DNA of 6,594 nt from JBBDRV01 sp040905285 (GCA_040905285.1 JBBDRV010000130.1:1-6594), one strand, 5' to 3'. Counted from the stretch's first letter, positions 1 to 6,409 are shown. Translations and numbers: made by a program. The notes: generated by a model not told the origin, from the letters alone.

Positions 1-1
1 T

Positions 2-1219
2 TTCGGAAAACCTGAATTTGAAGCCTATTCGACAGAGATCGCCACGGTACTGCAAGAAATTGATTATCACCTGAAGCATCTGAAGAGCTGGGCAAAACCC
101 AAAAAGGTAAAGGGCTCCCTGCTGACTTTTCCCTCCGGAAACCGGATTTATCATCAGCCCTACGGGTCCGTACTGATCATAGGGGCATGGAATTATCCGA
201 TCCGGCTTGTTTTACATCCGCTGGTCGGTGCCATATCAGCTGGAAATACAGTTTTCCTGAAACCGTCGGAGCTTGCACCGGAAACGTCAAAAACCGTTGC
301 GGGACTGATAAAAAAATATTTTGCGGCGGACTACGTAACGGCCGTGGAAGGGGGTGCTGAAACAGCCCGGATCCTTTTACAGCTGCCGCCGGACTATATC
401 TTTTTCACCGGCAGCGCCAAAACCGGCAAACTGATCATGCGGGAAGCTGCGGAACATCTGACCCCGTTCACACTTGAGCTCGGGGGCAAAAGCCCCGCAA
501 TCGTCCATCAGGATGCTGATATGGAGACCAGTGCACGACGGATATGGTGGGGCAAGTGCATGAATTCGGGGCAAACATGCGTCGCCCCTGATTTTGTGGC
601 TGTCCATAAGAACGCAGAGCCGGAATTCATACGTCATTCGAAAGCCGTTCTGAAATCTTTTTGCGGGAATAGCGCGACCGGAGCCTTTCCGGAGGTGAAA
701 ATCATCAACGACAGTCACTTTCAGCGGCTGTCCGCACTGCTGTCAACGGCAGACCTGATACTGGGAGGCGAAACGAATGCAGAAAAAAGATATATCGCAC
801 CCGCTCTCGTCAGGGCGGACTGGAACCAGCGGATAATGAAAGAGGAAGTTTTCGGGCCGATCCTCCCTATGGTTGTCTATGACAATTTACCTGAACTGGC
901 CGGCAGACTGCGGGATATGCCATCACCGCTGGCACTCTACCTTTTCACCGGCAGTTCCGATGTCAGGCGGGACGTCATACGAAACATCCCGTTCGGGGGT
1001 GGCTGTATTAACGACACCATCAGCCATCTCGGAAATCCGAACCTTCCTTTCGGAGGCGTGGGTGCGAGCGGGACGGGAAAATATCACGGAAAATACAGTT
1101 TCGATACCTTCAGCAACGAAAAATCCGTCCTGGACAAACCGGTGTGGGTTGACCCTGACTTTCGTTATCCGCCCTATACCCCGGCCAAATTAAATCTGAT
1201 AAAAACTTTTTTTTCATGA
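2..1219 (+). CDS. Class 3 aldehyde dehydrogenase (ALDH3 family), 5'-truncated by window edge
   Basis: This enzyme oxidises aldehydes to carboxylic acids with NAD(P)+ and is probably cytosolic. The frame is open from base 2, so the GTG near 344 is internal and the true start lies before the window. About 405 residues are visible. By my recall of mammalian ALDH3A1 (about 450 aa), some 50 N-terminal residues are missing. The cofactor-site GAWNYP lies at 185-202. The general-base Glu is in LELGGKSP (codon 476-478). The catalytic Cys is in NSGQTC (codon 578-580). EEVFGP follows near 842, and the C-terminal LPFGGVGASGTGKYHGK block near 1043-1093 is typical of ALDH3. The protein ends in RYPPYTPAK and a short tail, without the hydrophobic anchor of membrane-bound fatty aldehyde dehydrogenases. 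Its TGA overlaps the next gene's ATG. Family assignment is firm; the substrate is unknown, with medium- or long-chain or lipid-derived aldehydes plausible. Confidence 0.95.
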   Translation, partial: FGKPEFEAYSTEIATVLQEIDYHLKHLKSWAKPKKVKGSLLTFPSGNRIYHQPYGSVLIIGAWNYPIRLVLHPLVGAISAGNTVFLKPSELAPETSKTVAGLIKKYFAADYVTAVEGGAETARILLQLPPDYIFFTGSAKTGKLIMREAAEHLTPFTLELGGKSPAIVHQDADMETSARRIWWGKCMNSGQTCVAPDFVAVHKNAEPEFIRHSKAVLKSFCGNSATGAFPEVKIINDSHFQRLSALLSTADLILGGETNAEKRYIAPALVRADWNQRIMKEEVFGPILPMVVYDNLPELAGRLRDMPSPLALYLFTGSSDVRRDVIRNIPFGGGCINDTISHLGNPNLPFGGVGASGTGKYHGKYSFDTFSNEKSVLDKPVWVDPDFRYPPYTPAKLNLIKTFFS

Positions 1220-2223
1220 TGAGTAAACTGCCCGACCGTTACAGAGCTCTCCGGGTGAGCGAAACGCCGTCCGGGTTTACCAGATCCGTAGAGGAACTTA
1301 ACTCAGGGCGTTTGGCCGGCCCTGGAAATCTTGTCCGTGTTCACTACTCGTCACTCAATTACAAGGATGCCCTTTCAGCTTCAGGCAACCGCGGCGTCAC
1401 TTCAAATTATCCCCATACTCCTGGAATAGATGCGGCCGGAATCGTGGTCCGGTCTGCAGGCGGACGGTTTCCGGAAGGTCGGAAAGTGCTTGTTACCGGC
1501 TTCGATATGGGAATGAATACACCGGGAGGGTTCGGTGAATATGTACAGGTACCGGATGACTGGATTGTCCCCCTCCCGACGGGGTTAACCTTGAAGGAGG
1601 CAATGATCTTCGGTACAGCCGGGTTTACAGCAGCTTACGGAGTGTTAAAGATTGTCCGCAGCGGCATAACCGCTGACATCGGGCCCGTGGTTGTGACCGG
1701 ATCAACCGGTGGAGTGGGTTCAATCGCAACAGCCCTCCTTTCCCTGCTGGGATACAGGGTAACGGCTGTCACAGGAAAAAACAGCCAGTCGGATTTTCTT
1801 TTAAAACTGGGGGCAGAGAAAGCCGTTGACAGACAGACCGTCACCGACCACTCGGGCAGGCACCTGTTAAAAGGCACCTGGGCGGCGGCAGTGGACACCG
1901 TCGGAGGGACGATCCTGGATACGGTGATAAGACAGACACAATCTGCCGGAATTGTGGTCTGTTGCGGCAATATTCTCGGCCACAGCCTTCAAACCAGTAT
2001 CTATCCGTTTATCCTCCGAGGAATTGGTCTGCTGGGAATAGACTCCGGATCCTGCCCGATGTCCAGACGACTTGAATTATGGGAAAAACTGGCCGGTGAC
2101 TGGAAACTTCCCCAGCTGGAAGAAATCAGCCGTGAAGTGAGTCTCGATCATCTGCCGGGTGAGATTGACGCCATCCTGAAAGGTGAGCAGAGCGGCAGGG
2201 TTGTTGTCAACTTGCTCGATTAA
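1216..2223 (+). CDS. YhdH/AcuI-family zinc-independent medium-chain reductase (acrylyl-CoA reductase-like)
   Basis: This is a 335-residue NADPH-dependent oxidoreductase of the MDR superfamily, in the quinone-oxidoreductase-like YhdH/AcuI branch. Characterised AcuI enzymes reduce acryloyl-CoA to propionyl-CoA. Visible family motifs are SSLNYKDAL (residues 45-53), PGIDAAG (69-75), GTAGFTA (133-139), the Rossmann loop TGSTGGVGSIA (161-171), WAAAVDTVGG (222-231) and PFILRGIGLLGIDS (264-277). The zinc ligands of alcohol dehydrogenases are absent, and length and layout match E. coli YhdH. The ATG at 1216 overlaps the upstream TGA (ATGA); a second ATG at 1219 would also serve. No Shine-Dalgarno is visible, so translation is probably coupled to the dehydrogenase gene. 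The shared operon suggests joint handling of unsaturated or reactive carbonyl compounds. The exact substrate is inferred, not shown. Confidence 0.93.
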   Translation: MMSKLPDRYRALRVSETPSGFTRSVEELNSGRLAGPGNLVRVHYSSLNYKDALSASGNRGVTSNYPHTPGIDAAGIVVRSAGGRFPEGRKVLVTGFDMGMNTPGGFGEYVQVPDDWIVPLPTGLTLKEAMIFGTAGFTAAYGVLKIVRSGITADIGPVVVTGSTGGVGSIATALLSLLGYRVTAVTGKNSQSDFLLKLGAEKAVDRQTVTDHSGRHLLKGTWAAAVDTVGGTILDTVIRQTQSAGIVVCCGNILGHSLQTSIYPFILRGIGLLGIDSGSCPMSRRLELWEKLAGDWKLPQLEEISREVSLDHLPGEIDAILKGEQSGRVVVNLLD

Positions 2224-2638
2224 CATTATCCGACATTCTGCCGTGTCTGGCAGACCTTTTCCCGGTGGCAGCTTCTTCAAGCGGTCCGGCCAGATCGCCG
2301 GCCGTAACCGGTTTTATCAGGTAATCAATGAACCCGGTTTTTTTAGCTCTTTCATAATTGTACTTGTCCGATGTGCCCGACAGGTAGATTACCGATACAT
2401 CGGAAAATTTTCTGATCTCCTGTACGGCTTCTATTCCATCCTTGTCGCCTTTCAGGGAAATATCCATCAGAATAAAATCAGGCTCCTGATTCTTTACCTC
2501 CCAGATGGCATCTTCAGCAGTTTTCACCTTTGCCACCACCTGGTATCCAAGTTTGGCCAGTATTCTTTCCTGTACCAGTGCAAGCAGTTTGTCATCTTCT
2601 ACAATAACAGCAGAACCTTTGTATACATTCTCTTTCAT
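2207..2638 (-). CDS. Stand-alone response regulator receiver (CheY-like) protein
   Basis: This 143-residue protein is a single receiver domain (about residues 8-122) with no output domain, so it likely acts as a phosphorelay carrier or through protein contacts. The phosphorylation site is complete. The acidic pocket is VEDD (E14, D15, D16). The phosphoacceptor is D59 in ILMDISLKG. S87 in IYLSGTSD fills the switch position, and K109 in YLIKPV is the conserved lysine. The MDISLKG...DGIEA pattern is one I associate with receivers served by HisKA_2-type kinases. I chose ATG at 2638 because it leaves the usual short lead before the first strand; ATG at 2659 would add seven residues. Neither has a strong ribosome-binding site. 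The last 23 residues are a polar tail with no recognisable fold, and the gene's end overlaps the reductase gene by 17 bp. The kinase at 3407-6409, transcribed away from it, is the likely partner (inference). Confidence 0.93.
   Translation of the reverse strand: MKENVYKGSAVIVEDDKLLALVQERILAKLGYQVVAKVKTAEDAIWEVKNQEPDFILMDISLKGDKDGIEAVQEIRKFSDVSVIYLSGTSDKYNYERAKKTGFIDYLIKPVTAGDLAGPLEEAATGKRSARHGRMSDNVNRAS
2237..2260 (+). terminator. Putative weak intrinsic terminator of the aldehyde dehydrogenase-reductase operon
   Basis: A perfect 6-bp stem (TCTGCC at 2237-2242, GGCAGA at 2249-2254, 6-base loop) starts 13 bases after the reductase stop codon. It is followed by CC and a run of four T. The position is right for ending the plus-strand operon, but the stem is short and the T-run weak. 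It lies inside the coding sequence of the convergent receiver gene. Confidence 0.4.
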
Positions 2639-2670
2639 GGGCCGTTTCTTTTCATGCATATGTAAAAGCA

Positions 2671-2694
2671 AAGTATTAAAAAATTCTAATACTT
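2671..2694. repeat. Inverted repeat upstream of the receiver gene, possible operator or leader hairpin
   Basis: Perfect 7-bp arms (AAGTATT at 2671-2677 and AATACTT at 2688-2694) are separated by 10 AT-rich bases, centred about 45 bp before the receiver start. The size and spacing would suit a dimeric regulator, or a weak hairpin in the 5' leader. AT-rich DNA makes chance repeats common. Confidence 0.35.
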
Positions 2695-3120
2695 GAAAAT
2701 GAATCTGCTGTCTCTTTCGCTTTTGCGGCCGAATTGCCTTCTCCAATCAAGAAAATGTTCTTATTAATCGGGGGTTAAAGCGTGTTTGGAGTGAATCAAA
2801 TGCTAAATCAAATGCTGAAAAAAAGAACGTATTTATGGTGCCCAATTAAATGATAATTGTAATATTATTTAAAATATCCGTTAAAATGATAAATGATGTT
2901 ACGCAGTACTTTTTTATAAAATATACCGTTCGCAGGGCGTTAATGACAAGGGGTTATCAACCACCTGTTCCAGGGAGAGGCAACGTCTGATGAGGTCACG
3001 GAAAACTTCGGAGTGGATGTAGCGGATGGCGACATTGCTGCCGAAAATGGTGTTGTACACAGCATAGATGAAGTCATTCTGGAACAATAGCCCGCTGTGG
3101 ACGTTCAGATAAGATGAGGG

Positions 3121-3135
3121 CCGTTTAAATAACGG
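3121..3135. repeat. Perfect 5-bp inverted repeat before the orphan terminator
   Basis: CCGTT (3121-3125) and AACGG (3131-3135) flank TAAAT. It sits between the coding-like part of the minus-strand ORF and the plus-strand terminator, so it may be part of the same plus-strand RNA. It is short enough to be chance. Confidence 0.3.
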
Positions 3136-3148
3136 AGAAAATCCTAAG

Positions 3149-3178
3149 TACCCCTTCTTCCGGAGGGGTATTTTTTTT
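3149..3178 (+). terminator. Strong rho-independent terminator, plus strand, with no gene before it
   Basis: A 9-bp stem with one G-U pair (TACCCCTTC at 3149-3157 against GGAGGGGTA at 3162-3170) closes a 4-base loop and is followed directly by eight T (3171-3178). The T-run is on one side only, so it works for plus-strand transcripts. The nearest plus-strand gene upstream ends at 2223, with the opposing receiver gene in between. It therefore terminates either an unannotated RNA, read-through from the operon, or a leader RNA of the kinase. Confidence 0.8.
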
Positions 3179-3266
3179 ATGCCCATACAGGCATGAAGGT
3201 GACATTGACTAAGTTATGAGTCGTGTCCGCCGTTTTCTGTTTATTCCGGACGTTCCATGGATACTC

Positions 3267-3301
3267 AGGCAGAAAGGTTCAGAGGCAGAAAGGTTCAGAG
3301 G
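3267..3301. repeat. 16-bp tandem repeat, 2.2 copies, just upstream of the kinase promoter
   Basis: AGGCAGAAAGGTTCAG occurs twice without mismatch (3267-3282 and 3283-3298), followed by AGG of a third copy. It ends about 10 bp before the putative -35 element. It could be a repeated regulator-binding site or a simple slippage duplication. Confidence 0.85.
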
Positions 3302-3311
3302 ACGTTATTTT

Positions 3312-3341
3312 TTGTTTATAAATAGATGATAAATCTATACT
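3312..3341 (+). promoter_or_regulatory. Putative sigma70-like promoter of the sensor kinase gene
   Basis: TTGTTT (3312-3317) and TATACT (3336-3341, five of six matches to TATAAT) are spaced by 18 bp. Transcription would start near 3348. That is downstream of the ATG at 3326 and about 60 bases before the ATG at 3407, which supports the later start. If the organism uses Bacteroidota-type promoters, TTTG (3311-3314) and TACTTTTC (3338-3345) also partly resemble those elements, with imperfect spacing. Confidence 0.4.
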
Positions 3342-3406
3342 TTTCGTCAATTGGATTTCCGCCTTTCGCTATCAGCTGCTTCGGCACTACCAGTCAAAAA
3401 CAAAGT

Positions 3407-6400
3407 ATGTTCAGTCATTCACAAGCCATCGCTGTATTTAGAGCATCTCCTCTGCCTTCTCTTCTGCTGCAGGCAGACTCTCCGCTTTTTCCAATTGCGG
3501 AAGTAAGTGACGCTTATCTTGAAATAACAGGAAAGGCCAGGAATGAGCTGATCGGATATTCCCTGCCGGATGGTTTTCCGGACAACGGAAATAGTCCGGC
3601 TGAGGACGTGAATACCCTGAAAAAATCGCTTGAACACGTGCTGGCAACCAAATCGCCACATGCAATGGCTGATCAGGAAATGACTTTACCGGCGCCTGGG
3701 ATGACCCGCAGCGGAACAGGTGACGTCCGCTGCTGGAGCCCGCTGAATACGCCCGTCTTTAATGACAAAGGTGAAGTGGATTTTATTATCCATGCCCTCA
3801 GGGAGATACCCCTGGATATAACCGGAAAAGAGCTGACTGCTGAACAGGAAAATGAAGCATTGGTGAAACTGAAGGAAAGAATCAAGGAGCAGTACTGTCT
3901 GTACAGGATATCCAATCTGAAGGACAACAAGCTCTCCATAGAGGAATTACTGGAACAGGCTGTCACCATGCTTCCCGAGGGGTGGCAGTATACCGATGTG
4001 ACTGCCTCTATAGAATTTGACGGGGAAATCTACAGTACCCCCGGCTTCCGGGAGACAAAATGGATCCTTTCTGCAGAAGCAGACATAATGGATAACCAAA
4101 CACTTGTGGCAAAGGTAGCTTATCTGGAAGAGAAGCCGGTTGGGGATGAAGGTGTTTTTTTGAGAGAGGAGCAAAATCTGATCAATTCGGTTGTCAATCA
4201 CCTCTCTTTGAAAATTGAAAATATTCTGTCGCAACAGAAACTGGAGGAAAAACAGCAGGCACTCGACAAGGCCTACGAGCTGGCCAGGATTGGCAACTGG
4301 GAATTTGATATGATTACCCGTGAATTGTACTGGTCAGCCGTAACCAAAGAAGTCCACGGAGTTGATAAGGACCATGTACCGGGCCTGGAGAGCACAATCA
4401 ACCTGTTCAAAGAAGGGACAGACAGAGATATATTCAGGCAGACGGTCAGTGATGCCGTCGAAAATGAGAAACCTTTTGATGTCGAACTGAAAATAATCAG
4501 CGGAAAAGGGGATGAGCGGTGGATCCGCGCCGCCGGTGAACCGGAGTACAAGGACGGAATATGCACGCACTTTTACGGCATCAGCCAGGATGTCAGTGAC
4601 CGCAAACAGGCTGAGGAAGATTTACAACTGAGCGAACAGCGATTTAAAACATTGGTTCAGGATGGCTCTGACCTGATAGCCATACTGGACCATGAAGCCA
4701 ATTATATTTATGTCAGCCCTACGTCTGCTGCCATCCTGGGGACACCGGCCGACTATTATATCGGAAAAAACGCTCTTGATTTTATCCATGAGGAGGACCA
4801 GGGGAAAATTCTAAGCCTGTTGTCGGAATTATCGTCAGAACAGCGTATTTCCATCACGCCATACCGCTTCCGGGATGCCGAAGGAAACTGGCGCTGGATA
4901 GAAACCACACTAACAAATATGATGGAGGATCCCGCTATAGGCGGCCTCGTAGCCAATTCCCGGGATATCACAGAACAGATTGAAAATGAAAAAGAACTGC
5001 GGCAGCTTTCTCTGGTCGCATCAAAAACAACGGATGTCGTGGTTATTACCGACCCCGAGGATCAGATAAAATGGGTGAACGACGCTTTTAAAAAACTGAC
5101 CGGCTATTCTCTGGAAGAGTGTGCCGGCCGGAATCCGGGTGCATTGCTGCAGGGGCCCAATACGGACCAGGAAACCATTAAACGGCTGCAAAAAGCGATT
5201 GGCAACCAGGAATCCATTACGGAAGAAATACTAAACTATACCAGGGACGGTCGCACCTATTGGCTTGATATGACCATAGATCCGGTTTTTGACGAGAGAG
5301 GGGTATGCACGGATTTTATAGCAATCGAAAGAAACATAACCCGCCAGAAAAAAGAAGAACAGAGGTTGAAGCTTCTGGAATCCGCGATTACCCATACAAC
5401 GGAATCTGTCGTCATTATTGAAGCACAACCAAGTGATCTCCCCGGCCGGAAAATAATCTATGCGAACGAGGGATTTACCAACATGACCGGATATAACAAG
5501 AAAGAGGTCATCGGACAAACCCTTCATTTTCTCAACGGCCCAAAAACAGATCAGGAAGAACGTTTAAAACTCAGGAAAGCAATAGAAAAATGGCAGCCGG
5601 CCGAGGCTGAATTCATCAACTACCGAAAAAATGGAGAATGGTTCTGGATCAACATATCCATGGTTCCCGTAACCGACCAGAAAGGGAACTACACTCATTG
5701 GATATCCATCGGACGGGATGTGTCAGAGCAAAAAAATCAACAGCAGCAGCTCCTGGAATCGCTGAAGGAAAAAGAGACTCTGCTTGCCGAAATCCACCAC
5801 AGGGTAAAAAACAACCTTGCTGTGGTCTCCGGTATGATGCAGCTCCAGGCGGGAGAAGAAGATAACCAGGAAGTGATCACCCGGCTGTTCGACAGTGTGG
5901 TCCGGATTAAAACGATGGCGAATATTCATGAGCAGCTTTATCAGTCAAACAGCTTCACCAGGCTGGAATTTTCGGAAAACATAAAAATACTGACAGCCAG
6001 TATTGTGCAGACTTTTCAAATGGAGATGAAAATAAAACTTGATTTCAATTGTGAAACCGTTCAGCTGAATATCAACCAAGCGATTCCCTGTTCCCTTATT
6101 GTTAACGAAATTGTTACCAATATCCTGAAACACGCATTTACAGGTTTGAAAGCGGGGAAAATTCTTATCACTCTTTCGGAAAATGATGAAAAGAACACGA
6201 TCCACCTGAACGTCAGTGATAACGGTAATGGCTTGCCACCGGGTTTTGACAAAACAGGAGGGCAGGGTTCACTGGGGCTGCAGCTTGTGGATGTGCTGGC
6301 CAGGCAACTGAAAGCCGACTACCGTTATGACTCACTGGATACCGGAACCGCCTTTACAATTCAGTTTAAAAAAGCTGAGCTGAAAGGGATCGGCAATAAC

Positions 6401-6409
6401 TTTATTTAA
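3407..6409 (+). CDS. Soluble multi-PAS sensor histidine kinase (PAS, GAF-like, four PAS, HisKA_2, HATPase)
   Basis: This 1000-residue protein autophosphorylates on histidine and passes phosphate to a receiver. It has no membrane segment or signal peptide, so it should sense cytoplasmic cues. Approximate layout: PAS1 5-138; GAF-like module 163-275 (WQY, FRETKW, YLEEKPVGDEG, FLREEQNLI); PAS2 290-400; PAS3 410-525; PAS4 532-650; PAS5 655-775; HisKA_2 790-860 with phosphoacceptor motif HHRVKNN (H797/H798); HATPase 875-990 with N-box NEIVTN (N900), D938 in DNGNGL, GSLGL (954-958) and GTAFTI. All catalytic boxes appear intact. PAS4 and PAS5 are LOV-like but lack the adduct-forming cysteine (GRNPGALLQG 574-583, GQTLHFLNG 703-711). 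The ATG at 3326 would add 27 residues that fit no domain and overlap a promoter; 3407 follows an A-rich leader and begins just before PAS1. The receiver at 2207-2638 is its likely partner (inference). The signal is unknown. Confidence 0.95.
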   Translation: MFSHSQAIAVFRASPLPSLLLQADSPLFPIAEVSDAYLEITGKARNELIGYSLPDGFPDNGNSPAEDVNTLKKSLEHVLATKSPHAMADQEMTLPAPGMTRSGTGDVRCWSPLNTPVFNDKGEVDFIIHALREIPLDITGKELTAEQENEALVKLKERIKEQYCLYRISNLKDNKLSIEELLEQAVTMLPEGWQYTDVTASIEFDGEIYSTPGFRETKWILSAEADIMDNQTLVAKVAYLEEKPVGDEGVFLREEQNLINSVVNHLSLKIENILSQQKLEEKQQALDKAYELARIGNWEFDMITRELYWSAVTKEVHGVDKDHVPGLESTINLFKEGTDRDIFRQTVSDAVENEKPFDVELKIISGKGDERWIRAAGEPEYKDGICTHFYGISQDVSDRKQAEEDLQLSEQRFKTLVQDGSDLIAILDHEANYIYVSPTSAAILGTPADYYIGKNALDFIHEEDQGKILSLLSELSSEQRISITPYRFRDAEGNWRWIETTLTNMMEDPAIGGLVANSRDITEQIENEKELRQLSLVASKTTDVVVITDPEDQIKWVNDAFKKLTGYSLEECAGRNPGALLQGPNTDQETIKRLQKAIGNQESITEEILNYTRDGRTYWLDMTIDPVFDERGVCTDFIAIERNITRQKKEEQRLKLLESAITHTTESVVIIEAQPSDLPGRKIIYANEGFTNMTGYNKKEVIGQTLHFLNGPKTDQEERLKLRKAIEKWQPAEAEFINYRKNGEWFWINISMVPVTDQKGNYTHWISIGRDVSEQKNQQQQLLESLKEKETLLAEIHHRVKNNLAVVSGMMQLQAGEEDNQEVITRLFDSVVRIKTMANIHEQLYQSNSFTRLEFSENIKILTASIVQTFQMEMKIKLDFNCETVQLNINQAIPCSLIVNEIVTNILKHAFTGLKAGKILITLSENDEKNTIHLNVSDNGNGLPPGFDKTGGQGSLGLQLVDVLARQLKADYRYDSLDTGTAFTIQFKKAELKGIGNNFI

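Larger units (their letters stand above)
2914..3186 (-). pseudogene. Unrecognised ORF, likely the C-terminal remnant of a larger gene
   Basis: The frame is open for 90 codons, but its two halves differ. The part from about 3120 down to 2914 (some 65 codons) uses mostly C- or G-ending codons and gives a balanced sequence containing NDFIYAVYNTIFGSN and HSEVFRDLIRRC. That looks like real protein coding DNA. The first 22 codons run through an intrinsic terminator (3149-3178) and a small inverted repeat (3121-3135), giving a lysine-rich stretch unlikely to be native. The ATG at 3186 has no ribosome-binding site. I do not recognise the family. The simplest reading is a truncated 3' end of a gene left by deletion or by a mobile element. 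A small expressed protein is the alternative. Confidence 0.35.
2639..3325. other. Intergenic region between the divergent receiver and kinase genes
   Basis: This stretch of about 690 bases separates two divergently transcribed regulatory genes. Bases 2747-2910 are clearly AT-rich and hold a near-perfect 12-bp tandem duplication (2794-2805 and 2806-2817, 11 of 12 identical). They also hold a perfect inverted repeat, CAATTA/TAATTG (2843-2859, 5-base loop). Bases 2914-3120 look coding on the minus strand. A plus-strand intrinsic terminator lies at 3149-3178, and a 16-bp tandem repeat at 3267-3301. Between the terminator and the repeat I see only a 5-bp inverted repeat (ATGCC/GGCAT, 3179-3194). 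No tRNA or known riboswitch is recognisable. Confidence 0.7.

Noticed and set aside
344..1219. Aldehyde dehydrogenase starting at the GTG at 344
   Set aside because: The same frame is open back to base 2 and encodes the cofactor-binding GAWNYP and the LKPSE motif, so 344 is internal.
2183..2665. 160-codon plus-strand ORF across the receiver gene
   Set aside because: It is the antisense shadow of the receiver gene, which has all catalytic receiver residues. The plus-strand translation has no recognisable domain and is rich in F, Y, C and H.
2639..2746. N-terminal extension of the receiver protein starting at 2746
   Set aside because: The extra 36 residues are basic and fit no receiver structure. 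They include the AT-rich inverted repeat at 2671-2694, and the receiver fold begins just after the ATG at 2638.
2769..2830. Possible tRNA or structured RNA in the AT-rich spacer
   Set aside because: There is no acceptor stem, T-loop or anticodon arm pattern, and the pairing is only that expected of AT-rich DNA.
3326..3406. Longer kinase start at 3326
   Set aside because: The 27 extra residues match no domain, and the best promoter's -10 element (3336-3341) lies inside them. ATG at 3407 fits the PAS1 boundary. It is not fully excluded.
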